A DNA stretch of 64,000 bases from Tolypothrix bouteillei VB521301 (GCF_000760695.4 NZ_JHEG04000001.1:5710204-5774203), one strand, 5' to 3'; positions 43,992 through 53,664 are shown, counted from the first letter of the stretch. Program-made: numbers and translations. Notes: generated by a model not told the origin, from the sequence alone.

Positions 43992-44759
43992 ATGCCAGAA
44001 CCATATAAAGCAGAACGTACTATCTCAGCAGTTGTTAAAGATCAAAATCAAGTTAACGATATCATTCGACGTTTACTGGATCGAGGTGTATCGAGAGACC
44101 ACATCTCGGTTATGGGTAGAAACTTTCAATCAGAAACCCGAATAGCTGGTTTCATTAGTAAAAGAGATGTCATTTTAGGAGGATTGAGAACGGGAGCGAT
44201 CTTTGGCTCTTTATTTGGTTCTTTCCTAAGCTTGCTGACTGGTGTTGGTGTACTGTTTATTCCTTTTGTCGGTCCAATTGTTGCTGCAGGTCCTATTGGT
44301 GCAATATTATTAGGGGCTGCAAGTGGTGCGATCGCAGGAAGTGCTGGTGCAGGTTTAGTATCCGTCTTAACTGCATTGGGAATGCCAGAAGACAAAGCAG
44401 CTATTTATCAAACTCGCTTGCAAGCTGGGGAATTCTTAATCATGGTAGAAGTTCCTGCTGAACGATCGGGAGAGTTTCAACTTCTACTGCAAAGTGCAGG
44501 TGGCGAAGAAGTTCATACAATCGAGCAAGCCTTACCTCGTGCATGTACTGGTGGTTGCAACAGCCCGGAAGATTTGTCTCCAGAAATTCGCTCTCATCTT
44601 TCTAGTGAAGCTCAAGGCACATTTATTGAGCGCTACAACACTGTCTTCAAAGAAACAAACGATGAATCCAAGGCCGAACAAGCTGCTTGGGAAACAGTTC
44701 ATCAGCGGTATGATGAAGACGAAAATGGTATTTTTTCTAAAGTGAAGACGACTGTTTAG
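43992..44759 (+). CDS. Low-temperature-induced/general stress protein with ChaB-like C-terminus
   Basis: 255 aa. The N-terminal part (about 1-55, [20 protein letters not shown]) and the segment at about 140-175 ([20 protein letters not shown]) form a ferredoxin-like general-stress fold. The middle is a long Gly/Ala-rich hydrophobic region (about 65-130), probably a membrane hairpin. The end (about 190-250, [20 protein letters not shown], then [11 protein letters not shown]) matches a ChaB-type cation regulator domain. The same architecture is found in the low-temperature-induced (lti46.2-like) proteins of Anabaena (from memory). It should respond to cold or osmotic stress and sit at a membrane. 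It follows dps. Confidence 0.8.
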   Translation: MPEPYKAERTISAVVKDQNQVNDIIRRLLDRGVSRDHISVMGRNFQSETRIAGFISKRDVILGGLRTGAIFGSLFGSFLSLLTGVGVLFIPFVGPIVAAGPIGAILLGAASGAIAGSAGAGLVSVLTALGMPEDKAAIYQTRLQAGEFLIMVEVPAERSGEFQLLLQSAGGEEVHTIEQALPRACTGGCNSPEDLSPEIRSHLSSEAQGTFIERYNTVFKETNDESKAEQAAWETVHQRYDEDENGIFSKVKTTV

Positions 44760-44760
44760 T

Positions 44761-44813
44761 AAGTGGTTAGTTGTTGTTAGTGCTAAAGCATACCAACTAA
44801 CAACTAACCACTT
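44761..44813. terminator. Bidirectional hairpin between converging genes
   Basis: AAGTGGTTAGTTGTTGTTAG (44761-44780) pairs with CTAACAACTAACCACTTT (44797-44814) with small bulges. Its position between two converging stops fits a shared terminator. The GTGGTTAGT unit also recurs near 23117 and 46902, so it is a repeat family. Confidence 0.6.
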
Positions 44814-45241
44814 TACGGTAATTTATAACTAGCAACTCTTATAGTTAACTGACCTTGTCGGGGATCTCGGCTAAAAATAAAAGCTCCTTTCTCCGTTTCA
44901 TTCGTAGATAAAAAATCTATCTGAATATCCCCTGCTTCAGTCACTTCACCATTCATCCGTAACTCAGCAATAACCTGAATTGACTCTGCTGTTTCTCCCC
45001 CTAGATTCACAACTTCAAAGGGAACATAAAATTGTCCGTTAACTTGTCGAATCTCTTGCTTTTTGCTCACAGAAAGAACAGGAGGTTCTTGCTTATCGTT
45101 TAGCCAAGTGTAGCATACTAAACTAACAACCACTGCTAAGATAAATGATGCAACTCCAAAAGTAACCCATTCCGCCAGACTCCGCTTTGGATGCTGTTGT
45201 TCTTTTTCGGAATCTGTAGGTTCGTTTATCTGTTGGCTCAT
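44813..45241 (-). CDS. TIGR02588-type membrane-anchored protein
   Basis: 142 aa from ATG 45241, which overlaps the upstream stop by 4 bases (ATGA), so it is translationally coupled to the TIGR02587 gene; an ORF running on to 45352 is probably spurious. One membrane helix (about 29-50, FGVASFILAVVVSLVCYTWL) is followed by a strand-rich external domain (QFYVPFEVVNLGGETAESIQ, then KGAFIFSRDPRQGQLTIRVA). This matches TIGR02588, always seen with TIGR02587 in my memory. The two probably form one membrane complex of unknown role. Confidence 0.85.
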   Translation of the reverse strand: MSQQINEPTDSEKEQQHPKRSLAEWVTFGVASFILAVVVSLVCYTWLNDKQEPPVLSVSKKQEIRQVNGQFYVPFEVVNLGGETAESIQVIAELRMNGEVTEAGDIQIDFLSTNETEKGAFIFSRDPRQGQLTIRVASYKLP

Positions 45242-46119
45242 ACAGCTAACCTTCCTGCTGCGCCTCCAATAGTGGCTGGTAAGCCTAGCAGCAGCGTATG
45301 TTCCAACCAAATTGTCCAAGGATCGTTTAAAGTTAGTTGCTGAAAGAACCACAACATAAATGTCGCTGCTAGCAGTGAAACAAGGTAAGACATGACAGTT
45401 TCACTTATGGGTCGTTGAAAAATTCCTTTTTGCTGTCTGCGCTTTTGCTGATTGGAAAATCCTGCTTGAAACACAATAGCGTAGGAAATTACTAAGGATG
45501 AAGCAATAATTAGCAGTACCCAAGGTGGAGACACTGCTGCTGCTAACATTGGAACCTCGTCTGTAGGTGCGATGTTAAAAGCAATGACAGTTGCACCAAT
45601 TAAGGTTGCACCAATATCAGCAAGAGTAGCGCTTAATTCTTTGGAGTTTTGACTGTTTTTGCTGTCTGTTTGTTCTCTTGCATCTGTATTGCGCGTATCT
45701 CCTAAAAAATGGTTAGCTAAAGCTACACCCAAAGTAAATGGGACACTTTCAAAAATAATTTTACCTAAAGCTTCTTTCAGAGGTATTGTCGGTGTTATTT
45801 CTTGCAATAATATCAATATAAAAGTAGAGCAGAATATCCCGATCGCTATAGCTTCTACTGTGTCTGTTATTGATTGATAAGGCGGGCAATTCCGCTTGGG
45901 TCTCTTAAAGCCTTCTGTACGATTCAGTAAGAAAACTACGACGAACATAAGTGCTATAGCCAACATTACCACTGGTGGTTTTGCCCGTGACCCAATCCAC
46001 CAAACTTCCATTGTATAAAGCAATGGGATACCAAATAAAAATCCTCCACAACTACCCCTGATGATGTCATTAATTTCACGTACACATATTTTTTTCTTCC
46101 GACTTTTTGCAAGCACCAT
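45238..46119 (-). CDS. TIGR02587-type integral membrane protein
   Basis: 293 aa with about seven membrane helices. The opening REINDIIRGSCGGFLFGIPL and LLYTMEVWWIGSRAKPPVVM is characteristic of TIGR02587 (from memory), as is the internal FNIAPTDEVPMLAAAVSPPW and the ending LLGLPATIGGAAGRLAV. A cytoplasmic loop (about 145-165) is Asp/Asn/Ser-rich. The pair TIGR02587/TIGR02588 has no assigned function; many bacteria carry it near stress genes, and here it lies between a ChaB-type and a GlsB-type gene. Confidence 0.88.
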   Translation of the reverse strand: MVLAKSRKKKICVREINDIIRGSCGGFLFGIPLLYTMEVWWIGSRAKPPVVMLAIALMFVVVFLLNRTEGFKRPKRNCPPYQSITDTVEAIAIGIFCSTFILILLQEITPTIPLKEALGKIIFESVPFTLGVALANHFLGDTRNTDAREQTDSKNSQNSKELSATLADIGATLIGATVIAFNIAPTDEVPMLAAAVSPPWVLLIIASSLVISYAIVFQAGFSNQQKRRQQKGIFQRPISETVMSYLVSLLAATFMLWFFQQLTLNDPWTIWLEHTLLLGLPATIGGAAGRLAV

Positions 46120-46286
46120 AATACAAGTTTAATTCAATTTTTGCAGGCAACCTGTTCTAGATGTACGCGGACTTTTTTAGGTATAACAATTCTATTTGAA
46201 ATCCAAACAAGGGAGACAAGGAAGAGGTGTTTGTATATCATTTAAAACTGCTATATTAAATTTTTCTGTCTTATCTTAACCTCAAT

Positions 46287-46330
46287 AAAAAAATATTCGG
46301 TTAATTTGATAAATTAATTAACCGAATATT
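46287..46330 (-). terminator. Hairpin terminator downstream of the GlsB-type gene
   Basis: AATATTCGGTTAAT (46292-46305) pairs perfectly with ATTAACCGAATATT (46317-46330). On the minus strand the hairpin is followed by a T-run (complement of AAAAAAA at 46287-46293). It lies about 180 bases past the GlsB-type stop, with no gene between. Confidence 0.75.
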
Positions 46331-46512
46331 TTGTATCTTACGCTCATGTTATGATGATTATTAAATTTTTATGATAAATTTACGGCTAAATGACCAGTAA
46401 CCTATAGGGTACAAGCCCCTAAATTTGTTTATGAAAAAGAGAATACAATTTATTAGTCAAACCCCATCTTTGTAAATATAGGGATAAGTTTGTCACTGGT
46501 CACCGATCGCTA

Positions 46513-46782
46513 CTAAGCAGCACTACGAGTTACTAATCCCCACAGGAAGATAGCAATCATTGCTCCAAGAATTGCTACAAGTAGACCGGGAATACTCAAG
46601 CTAGCTGCAGCAAATTGTAGGGTTCCTGTTTCCAAGAAAGTTACTAAAGCACCTCCGATGAAAGCACCAACAATACCAAGAATCATTGTTGCCAGAATTC
46701 CACCACCTTGACGACCGGGATAAATGGCTTTGGCAATTGCTCCAGCAATCAGACCTAGTACTATCCAAGCGATGATGTTCAT
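46513..46782 (-). CDS. GlsB/YeaQ/YmgE-type stress response membrane protein
   Basis: 89 aa, three hydrophobic helices rich in Gly and Ala. The N-terminal IIAWIVLGLIAGAIAKAIYP and GRQGGGILATMILGIVGAFI are the transglycosylase-associated (GlsB/YeaQ) signature. Members are induced by stress in many bacteria, and despite the old name are not transglycosylases. A GAGGAA-like site precedes ATG 46782. It belongs to the stress-related stretch at 42-47 kb. Confidence 0.92.
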   Translation of the reverse strand: MNIIAWIVLGLIAGAIAKAIYPGRQGGGILATMILGIVGAFIGGALVTFLETGTLQFAAASLSIPGLLVAILGAMIAIFLWGLVTRSAA

Positions 46783-46934
46783 AACTGAAATTCCTCTTGT
46801 CTTAATGATTTAAAAACTAATTTATCAAAGCTAATTAGTTACCTCTTCTATCACAAGTTCAGTGCTTGTTCTGTCGCAAGAGTTATAAATATTTTTGTTA
46901 GTGGTTAGTGGTAAAAATGTTTATAAAAGTGGTA

Positions 46935-46961
46935 TGGGGTGGACATATTATGCCCACCCCA
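46935..46961. repeat. Palindromic element (GGGGTGG/CCACCCC)
   Basis: TGGGGTGG (46935-46942) pairs with CCACCCCA (46954-46961). It is a small interspersed palindrome in a 318-base gene-free spacer (46783-47100), and a related copy lies at 33668-33690. It could also stop transcripts of the response-regulator gene. Confidence 0.5.
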
Positions 46962-47100
46962 GTTTATGGAGACTCTATACTCTCAATTGTGTATTATCTT
47001 GTAAATTTTAGGGCAGACTGTTCCCCATCCTAAGTAATAGTTAAATTTAACTGAAAAACATGGCAGAACTTGTCGAAAAGTTCATTGCTCCTCATCAGTT

Positions 47101-47820
47101 TTATGCAACTAGCCCGGAACGGAGAGCACGAACAGCCGCCTGAGTACGGTCATCAGCGCAGAGTTTATTCAGAATGTTACGGACGTGGGTTTTGACTGTC
47201 CCAACTGTGATATAAAGTTTCTCAGCAATTTGTCCGTTACTGCATCCGGCTACGATCAACTCTAGAATCTCTAGTTCCCTTTGTGTTAGTGGGTAGGTTT
47301 CTAAGACTTGCTCGTACTCTGAAGAGAGCGCTTCTATTTTGACGGTTTTTGGTTTATCAGTAGGCTGATCTTCAGGTAACCCTTGGCGCATTTGACGCAG
47401 TACAACGTTTGCGATCGCCGGATCTATCCAGGAGTTACCCGTGTGAGTAGCTTGGATTGCCTCAGTTAGCTTATCGATGCTAGTATCTTTCATGTAGTAG
47501 GAGTCTGCTCCTGCTGCGAAAGCAGCTAGTACTGCATCTTCTGTGTGCTCCATCGTCAGCACAAGAATTTTTGTGGACGTGTCGCCTGTTTCTGCTTGCC
47601 ATTGCCTAAATCTTCGAGTTAGCTCGATTCCATCTATATCGGGTAAACCAATATCTACAACAGCAACATCTGGTTTAGCTGTTTCTAATAGTTTTAATCC
47701 TTTACTTGCATTTGGTGCTTCGCCAATAACTCGAAGTGTGCTGTTAGATTGTAATGCAGCTTTCAGCCCCATTCGTGTTAGGTCATGATCCTCAATAAGA
47801 ACAATACTAATTTCGCTCAT
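47101..47820 (-). CDS. NarL/LuxR-type response regulator
   Basis: 239 aa. Receiver domain about 1-125 with acidic pocket E9-D10, phospho-acceptor Asp in VVDIGLPDIDG, Thr in VLTMEHT and Lys in YYMKDTS. A Gln/Pro/Lys linker leads to a C-terminal LuxR-type helix-turn-helix (about 172-235, LTQRELEILELIVAGCSNGQ, then KLYITVGTVKTHVRNILNKL). It should bind DNA when phosphorylated. The nearest kinase is the PAS-type one encoded divergently (about 520 bases apart), a possible partner but unproven. Target genes unknown. Confidence 0.93.
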   Translation of the reverse strand: MSEISIVLIEDHDLTRMGLKAALQSNSTLRVIGEAPNASKGLKLLETAKPDVAVVDIGLPDIDGIELTRRFRQWQAETGDTSTKILVLTMEHTEDAVLAAFAAGADSYYMKDTSIDKLTEAIQATHTGNSWIDPAIANVVLRQMRQGLPEDQPTDKPKTVKIEALSSEYEQVLETYPLTQRELEILELIVAGCSNGQIAEKLYITVGTVKTHVRNILNKLCADDRTQAAVRALRSGLVA

Positions 47821-48339
47821 CGCTACACTCGCTCGCTCCTGATTGCATCTGTCTATAGCCGACTAAAACGCAAACGTTTTTATTATTTTCCAACACTCAG
47901 GATAGATGATATTTACTCCATCTTGCATCCACCGATAGAAATAAGGTATTTTTTATCTATTTGTCATTGGATACAGATCGATATCTAGCTGGAGATATAT
48001 GGCTCCTTAACAAAAGGTTGTGGAATACTTATACAAATTCTATTTCTTTCTATATAAAGTCTTCTAGTTCTTGCAGTATATAGAGATGGGGGAGTTTCAT
48101 TCTTACTTTATCTCTCATCTCAATCCAAATACTAAATCCTATAAATAATCTCCTGTCACAATATTAAATTTTTCTTATAAAATTAAAGAATAATAATATT
48201 TTATATTAGCAAAAATAAGTTGTTTAAAATACGATAACCATTGTAGAAGAGAGCCACCATAGAATTCTTATGAATTTCAACAACCTAAGATATGTTGAAG
48301 CATTCTGAATCTAGTACCACTTAATTGGAAAATCGCAGA
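47821..48339. other. Divergent regulatory spacer
   Basis: About 520 bases between the response regulator (minus) and the PAS kinase (plus). It is A/T-rich with no convincing frame. It should contain both promoters, but I cannot assign their elements. Confidence 0.55.
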
Positions 48340-49950
48340 ATGAACCTACGTTTAGAGGCAGAGAAGGTACAACTAGAGCTTTACGCCGAGATTGTTAAAA
48401 ATATGCAATTTGGCTTGATGGTATGGCATCTAGAAGATCCTAAAGAAGTCACTTCATTCCGATTGGTTACTAACAACCCCGCAGCCAGTCGCCTCACTGG
48501 GATGTCTCTACAAGACTTTATTGGGAAACGAATCACGGAATGCTTTCCCAGTACATACAAGGAGAATAAAGGGACTTTGGAATTGTATGCGGAAGTGGCG
48601 CTGTGCGATCGCCACATAGACCAATATGAAGCTTACTGTAGTGACGAACGAATATCGGGTAACTTTTTTAGCATAAAAGTGTTTCCGTTACCAAACCGAT
48701 GTATTGGGATTGTATTTGATAATATTACACACCAAAAGCAAGCAGAAGAAGCATTACGCGAGACAGACGAACGGTTTCGTGCAACTTTTGAACAAGCAGC
48801 CGTTGGGATCGCTCACGTAGCTATAGATGGTCGATGGTTGCGAGTGAACCAAAAATTATGTGAAATCGTTGGTTACTCCTATCAAGAACTTTTAGAACAA
48901 AGGTTTCACGACATTACTCATCCAGACGACTTGGAAAATGATTTAAACTGTATCAAGCAGCTACTAGCGGGTGAAATCGATCATTATTCGTTGGAAAAGC
49001 GCTACATTCACAAGGATGGCTCAATTGTTTGGATCGATCTGACCGTTTCCCTAGCAAAGGAAGAAAGAGGAGAGGGGGAGAGAGGGAGAGGAGGAGAAAA
49101 GGAGAACGGTTCTACCTTATCTCCCGTGTCTCTTCCCGGTAAGCCCAAATATTTCATTGCTGTCATAGAAGAAATCAACGAGCGTAAAGCAGCAGAAATA
49201 GCCTTGCTGCAACGAGCAGAAGAGTTAGTACGCGTAAACACAATTCTGGCGCAAACCACAGCAATGTTAAAAAAACGTAATGACGAACTCGATCAGTTTG
49301 CTTACGTGGCGTCTCACGACCTTAAAGCACCCCTACGCGCCATTGCCAGTCTTTCAGAATGGATGGAAGAAGATCTCGCAGACACTCTTCCCGAAGAAAA
49401 CCAACAGCAGATGCGCTTGTTGCGAGGGCGAGTGCGCCGAATGGAATCTTTAATCAACGGGTTGTTAGAATATTCAAGGGTGGGACGCACTCAAGTGCCA
49501 TTGTCGGTGGTCAATGTTGCTTCACTTATCAAAGAGATTGTTGACTCCCTTTGTCCCCCGCCTACGTTCACGATTGAGGTAGAACCAGATATGCCTACCT
49601 TTGTGACCAAGCGCTTACCTTTGCTACAAGTATTTAGCAACTTAATTGGGAATGCTGTCAAGCACCATTCTAGAACTGATGGTCGTGTCATGATTTCCGT
49701 GCAAGACCGAGGAGCGTTTTATGAATTTGCTGTTTCTGATGATGGACCTGGAATTGCTCCTGAGTTTCACGATAAAGTTTTCCTGATATTCCAGACCTTA
49801 GAAGCTCGCGATCGCAAAGAAAGCACTGGAGTCGGGTTGGCCATTGTCAAGAAAATTGTTGAAACCGAAGGCGGTACAATTTCATTGCACTCTCAAGAAG
49901 GCGCAGGTAGCACTTTTCGCTTTACTTGGCTCAAACAACCCCTTGAGTAA
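48340..49950 (+). CDS. PAS-domain sensor histidine kinase
   Basis: 536 aa from ATG 48340 (TTG at 48325 is an alternative). Two PAS-like regions (about 10-135 and 140-285), the second with YSYQELLEQRFHDITHPDDL and the closing PAC stretch. A HisKA domain follows with an intact H-box (YVASHDLKAPLRAIASL), then a HATPase domain (LIGNAVKHHS, DDGPGIAPEFHDKVFLIF, GVGLAIVKKIVE). An in-frame purine-rich, Glu/Gly/Arg-rich insert (about bases 49058-49140, EERGEGERGRGGEKENG) interrupts the loop before the last PAS strand. It phosphorylates a response regulator; the Rcp1-type regulator downstream is a likely partner. Confidence 0.92.
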   Translation: MNLRLEAEKVQLELYAEIVKNMQFGLMVWHLEDPKEVTSFRLVTNNPAASRLTGMSLQDFIGKRITECFPSTYKENKGTLELYAEVALCDRHIDQYEAYCSDERISGNFFSIKVFPLPNRCIGIVFDNITHQKQAEEALRETDERFRATFEQAAVGIAHVAIDGRWLRVNQKLCEIVGYSYQELLEQRFHDITHPDDLENDLNCIKQLLAGEIDHYSLEKRYIHKDGSIVWIDLTVSLAKEERGEGERGRGGEKENGSTLSPVSLPGKPKYFIAVIEEINERKAAEIALLQRAEELVRVNTILAQTTAMLKKRNDELDQFAYVASHDLKAPLRAIASLSEWMEEDLADTLPEENQQQMRLLRGRVRRMESLINGLLEYSRVGRTQVPLSVVNVASLIKEIVDSLCPPPTFTIEVEPDMPTFVTKRLPLLQVFSNLIGNAVKHHSRTDGRVMISVQDRGAFYEFAVSDDGPGIAPEFHDKVFLIFQTLEARDRKESTGVGLAIVKKIVETEGGTISLHSQEGAGSTFRFTWLKQPLE

Positions 49951-50257
49951 GGAAGGCGCGGGTTAGGGGGAGTTCCCAACCCACGCATCCAAAATGGTAT
50001 GATTTTCGTGCAGCTCTGACCAATGGCTGAAGACGCACTACTCGCCATACAATTACAATCGATTTGGAGCTGAGTCGGGTATCTCGTTTTACTGGGGCTT
50101 AGCTTGTTTTGCTATTTATATAATCATTTTAAGTCATGCTAATAGTATGATAATATTGTCATTTCCTGTTAAAGTCAAACTATTAGCTTTGAAAAATGAA
50201 ATGTCTTTTTCGGTCGCCCGAAATTGAGATTGAGTACACTGTATTTAATCAAAGGAA
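49951..50257. other. Spacer between PAS kinase and Rcp1-type regulator
   Basis: About 307 bases, no gene seen. The regulator is probably transcribed from its own promoter. A weak purine-rich AAAGGAAA precedes ATG 50258. Confidence 0.5.
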
Positions 50258-50689
50258 ATGTCAGACAGAGTGATAAACATTTTATTGGTGGAGGATGACG
50301 AAGTTGATGTAATGAATGTCAAACGGGCATTCAAAAAAGTAAATATTAATAATCCCTTATATCTTGCCACAAATGGGATAGAAGCACTGTCAATGTTACG
50401 TGGAACTAACGGTCAACAGCCTGAAGTTCCATCCGAAAGACGGTTGATTTTGTTAGATTTAAATATGCCTAAAATGGGCGGGATTGAATTCCTGCAAGAA
50501 TTACGTTCCGATTCTAAATTGCGGGCAACCCCGGTGGTAGTAATGACAACTTCCAATCAAGATAAGGATAGAGTAGAAGCATATAATCTCAATGTTGCTG
50601 GTTATATTCTTAAACCTGTAACTTTTAATAGTTTTATAGAGTTAATGGCAACTTTAAACAAATATTGGACATTGTGTGAAATGCCATAG
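50258..50689 (+). CDS. Rcp1-type single-domain response regulator
   Basis: 143 aa, one receiver domain with the E-D-D pocket (VEDDEVD), phospho-acceptor Asp in LLDLNMPKMGG, the MTTS switch residue and Lys in YILKPVTF. It has no output domain, the pattern of regulators that partner phytochrome-type and PAS kinases in cyanobacteria. The RERL-type loop common in this class is seen as SERRLILLDL. It sits between the PAS kinase and a REC-kinase hybrid, so it probably carries phosphate in a relay with them. Confidence 0.93.
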   Translation: MSDRVINILLVEDDEVDVMNVKRAFKKVNINNPLYLATNGIEALSMLRGTNGQQPEVPSERRLILLDLNMPKMGGIEFLQELRSDSKLRATPVVVMTTSNQDKDRVEAYNLNVAGYILKPVTFNSFIELMATLNKYWTLCEMP

Positions 50690-50843
50690 GTCAGCGCTCG
50701 CTGACAAAAAAGTGCCGTCAACTACCGTTAAGGTTTTAATAAGATGATTTTGATGACAGTTAAAATAAGAAAATTTGGTTATACCAACAGTAAATCCTAT
50801 AAAAAAAGATTTCTGTGTTGAATAATGGCGAAAGCTAAGAGTG

Positions 50844-52175
50844 ATGGAAGAGAAACTAAAAGTTTTAGTTGTAGATGATGACGAAGTAGACCGCATGGCA
50901 GTGCGTCGCGCATTGACAAAAGCCGGTGTACAAATGCAACTTTTTGAGGCAAGTGATGGCAATAGTGCGATCGCTACCTTATCCAATAGTTCCTATGATT
51001 GTGTCTTTCTCGACTATCGCTTGCCAGACCAAGACGGCTTAAGTCTACTTCACAGTTTACGTTTAAAAGAGATTCGAGTGCCAGTTGTTGTTCTTACAGG
51101 TCAGGGAGATGAGCAGATAGCAGTGGAACTGATGAAAGCTGGTGCTATTGATTACCTCTCGAAATCCAGGATATCCTCAGAAATTTTGGCACAGGTGCTG
51201 CGAAATGCAATTAGAGTCCATAGAGCAGAAATGCAAGTCGCTTTGGCCAATCAACAATTGCGAGAGAGTAACGATCTCCTCACTCGGAAAAACCAGGAAT
51301 TAGAAATACAGCGAAAACAAATTGAAATACAAAATTGGAAACTGGTGGAAGCATCAAGACTGAAATCGCAGTTTCTAGCAACTATGTCTCACGAATTGCG
51401 AACCCCAATGAATGCCATCATTGGGTTTTCTCAGTTATTATTGAGACCAAAATGCGGACCATTAACGCATCAACAGAAAGATATGGTAGAGCGGATTCTA
51501 AATAATGGCAAGCATTTGCTCATGTTACTTAATGAAGTTCTCGACTTTTCTAAACTAGAAGCGGGAAAGTTAGATTTAAAGCCAGAAAACTTTGATTTAT
51601 CAAAGGTGGTTAATGCCACTATCCAAGAAATGCGATCGCTAGCGGAGGAGAAGAATTTGTCTTTGGTAGTTAAAATAGAATTACCAAACTCTTTGGTATT
51701 TAACGACCCAACTCGTGTACGACAGATTGTAACGAACCTGCTTTCAAATGCAATTAAGTTTACAGAGTCTGGAAGTATTAGAGTTGAGGTTAAAGAACTC
51801 TCTCCCGAGCAACTGCAGCTTGCGGTTTACGATACCGGAATTGGGATCGATTCTGCTGATATAAAGCAAATTTTTGAAGCTTTTAGGCAAGTCGATCAGA
51901 GTACAACTCGCAGGTATCCGGGTACGGGTTTGGGTTTGCCAATTATTAAAGCATTGTTGCAAATGATGGATGGCACAATATCTGTAGAAAGTCGTTTGGG
52001 AGAGGGATCGGTGTTTCGGATTGAGATGCCTCGTAAAATATTAGCATCAAATCAACAAAGTGCTGATGGGGCAGTGAATTCTCCTTCTTATTCAAATCAA
52101 ACAAATCTATGGCGTCAGCAGGAAATGGCTCGCTTTGCTCCAGAAGGTATGCAAAGGAAAAGTAGGGACTTATAA
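50844..52175 (+). CDS. Receiver-histidine kinase hybrid (REC-HisKA-HATPase)
   Basis: 443 aa from ATG 50844 (GTG 50841 is one codon upstream). N-terminal receiver (about 1-120; D-D-D pocket VVDDDEVD, Asp in VFLDYRLPDQDG, VLTGQGDE), a coiled coil (about 130-170), a HisKA domain with H-box TMSHELRTPMNAIIGFSQ, and a HATPase domain (NLLSNAIKFTES, DTGIGIDSADIKQIFEAF, GTGLGLPIIKALLQMM). It is likely phosphorylated on the receiver by another kinase and then acts on further regulators. No sensor domain. It is one of two such hybrids in tandem; a gap of 60 bases separates them. Confidence 0.93.
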   Translation: MEEKLKVLVVDDDEVDRMAVRRALTKAGVQMQLFEASDGNSAIATLSNSSYDCVFLDYRLPDQDGLSLLHSLRLKEIRVPVVVLTGQGDEQIAVELMKAGAIDYLSKSRISSEILAQVLRNAIRVHRAEMQVALANQQLRESNDLLTRKNQELEIQRKQIEIQNWKLVEASRLKSQFLATMSHELRTPMNAIIGFSQLLLRPKCGPLTHQQKDMVERILNNGKHLLMLLNEVLDFSKLEAGKLDLKPENFDLSKVVNATIQEMRSLAEEKNLSLVVKIELPNSLVFNDPTRVRQIVTNLLSNAIKFTESGSIRVEVKELSPEQLQLAVYDTGIGIDSADIKQIFEAFRQVDQSTTRRYPGTGLGLPIIKALLQMMDGTISVESRLGEGSVFRIEMPRKILASNQQSADGAVNSPSYSNQTNLWRQQEMARFAPEGMQRKSRDL

Positions 52176-52235
52176 TTTTAAGATTGTAAAAGAAAATCAA
52201 GTTATAAATTCTTTTCAAAAAAAGTCGATAAATTT

Positions 52236-53360
52236 ATGATGTCTGGCGAAACTTCTAAAGTAGATCGAATTCTTGCTGTCGATGATACTATTGATAACCT
52301 CATCTTACTTCAAACCATGTTGGAAGTAGAAGGATATGAGGTGGACTTAATATCAGATGGAGCGAGTGCTTTAAAGCAAATTCTCAAATCTCCTCCAGAC
52401 ATAATTCTATTGGATGTGATGATGCCAGGAATGGATGGATATGAGGTCACGCGTCACATCCGCAAACATCCCGAAATACAATACATCCCCATCCTGCTGT
52501 TAACAGCACATATTGAAGTGAGTGTTGTGGAAGGTTTGGATGCGGGAGCAGATGATTTTATCCGCAAACCATTTGACCAAGACGAACTGCTTGCGAGAGT
52601 GCGATCGCTACTGCGTCTCAAGCACAGCATTGACGAGCAACAAAAAATGGCAAAAATGCGGGAAGACTTTGTGTCTCGTCTCACCCACGATTTGCGAACC
52701 CCCCTAGTTGCAGCAGATCGGATGCTGAATTTGTTTGAACAGGAAACGTTCTGCAAAATTTCGCCAGAAATGAAAGAGGCGATCGCCGCCATGATTCGCA
52801 GCAATCAAAATTTACTAGAAATGGTAAATAACTTGCTTGAAGTGTACCGCTTTGAAGCAGGTAAAAAAACCATGCAACTTGATAGCTGTAATATGCAGCA
52901 GATTGTAGAAGAAGTTGCTCAAGAACTGAGTCCTTTGGCACTAGAGAAGGGTTTAACTGTATCTGTCGATACCAAATCCTTGAAAGAAATAGGGGATAGT
53001 GCTGGTACAGTTATGGGCGACAAACTCGAGTTAAGGCGAGTCGTCAGCAACCTCATAGGGAATGCTATCAAGTTTACCGATACAGGAGGAATCGACATTC
53101 GTATTTCTGAAACACCGACGAGCCAAAAAGATAAAGCTTGGGTTGTCATTGATGTCAAAGATACTGGATACGGTATAGCACCCGAAGATCAAGCCTTTCT
53201 GTTTGAACGTTTTCGACAAGGAAAACACAAACGTGCAGGTAGTGGGTTGGGGCTGCATCTCTCGCAACGTATTATTGAGTCCCACAAAGGAAAAATTCAA
53301 GTGTCTTCCGAACTTGGTAAAGGCAGTGTATTTACAGTATGCTTGCCAAAGCAAAGTTAA
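52236..53360 (+). CDS. Receiver-histidine kinase hybrid, second copy
   Basis: 374 aa. Receiver (about 10-130; VDDTIDN, Asp in ILLDVMMPGMDG, LLTAHIE, Lys in FIRKPFDQ), then HisKA with H-box SRLTHDLRTPLVAADRML, then HATPase (NLIGNAIKFTDTGG, DTGYGIAPEDQAFLFERF, GSGLGLHLSQRIIESH). It is shorter than the first hybrid and distinct in sequence, so it is not a recent duplicate. The second methionine (52239) is an equally good start. No terminator is seen between the two hybrids, so they may share a transcript and form a relay. Signal unknown. Confidence 0.93.
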   Translation: MMSGETSKVDRILAVDDTIDNLILLQTMLEVEGYEVDLISDGASALKQILKSPPDIILLDVMMPGMDGYEVTRHIRKHPEIQYIPILLLTAHIEVSVVEGLDAGADDFIRKPFDQDELLARVRSLLRLKHSIDEQQKMAKMREDFVSRLTHDLRTPLVAADRMLNLFEQETFCKISPEMKEAIAAMIRSNQNLLEMVNNLLEVYRFEAGKKTMQLDSCNMQQIVEEVAQELSPLALEKGLTVSVDTKSLKEIGDSAGTVMGDKLELRRVVSNLIGNAIKFTDTGGIDIRISETPTSQKDKAWVVIDVKDTGYGIAPEDQAFLFERFRQGKHKRAGSGLGLHLSQRIIESHKGKIQVSSELGKGSVFTVCLPKQS

Positions 53361-53664
53361 AAAGCAAAAATGATAGTATTCTCAGTCACTGTCGGGTTTT
53401 CCCTTCTATACCAAGCGATTGTAGCCCGTCATATAAAATACTGCGTTCGGATGGTGATTTTAAACAACGTCTCTCATTACAATGCAAATAATGGTTCATG
53501 AATCTTAGCTGATTACAATACATGAAAAATTACATCGCTAATGAGAACTCAAAAAGCCAAGAATGAAGAATTATGAGTGGGGAATCTAGAATTCCCAACT
53601 CACAATCACTAATTCTTACTTTCTGACTTTTCCATAGCGATCTAAATATCTAGGAATAAAACGC
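53361..53664. other. Gene-free spacer
   Basis: About 300 bases with no convincing frame, promoter or hairpin, ending in a weak AGGAATAAAACGC stretch before ATG 53665. Confidence 0.5.
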
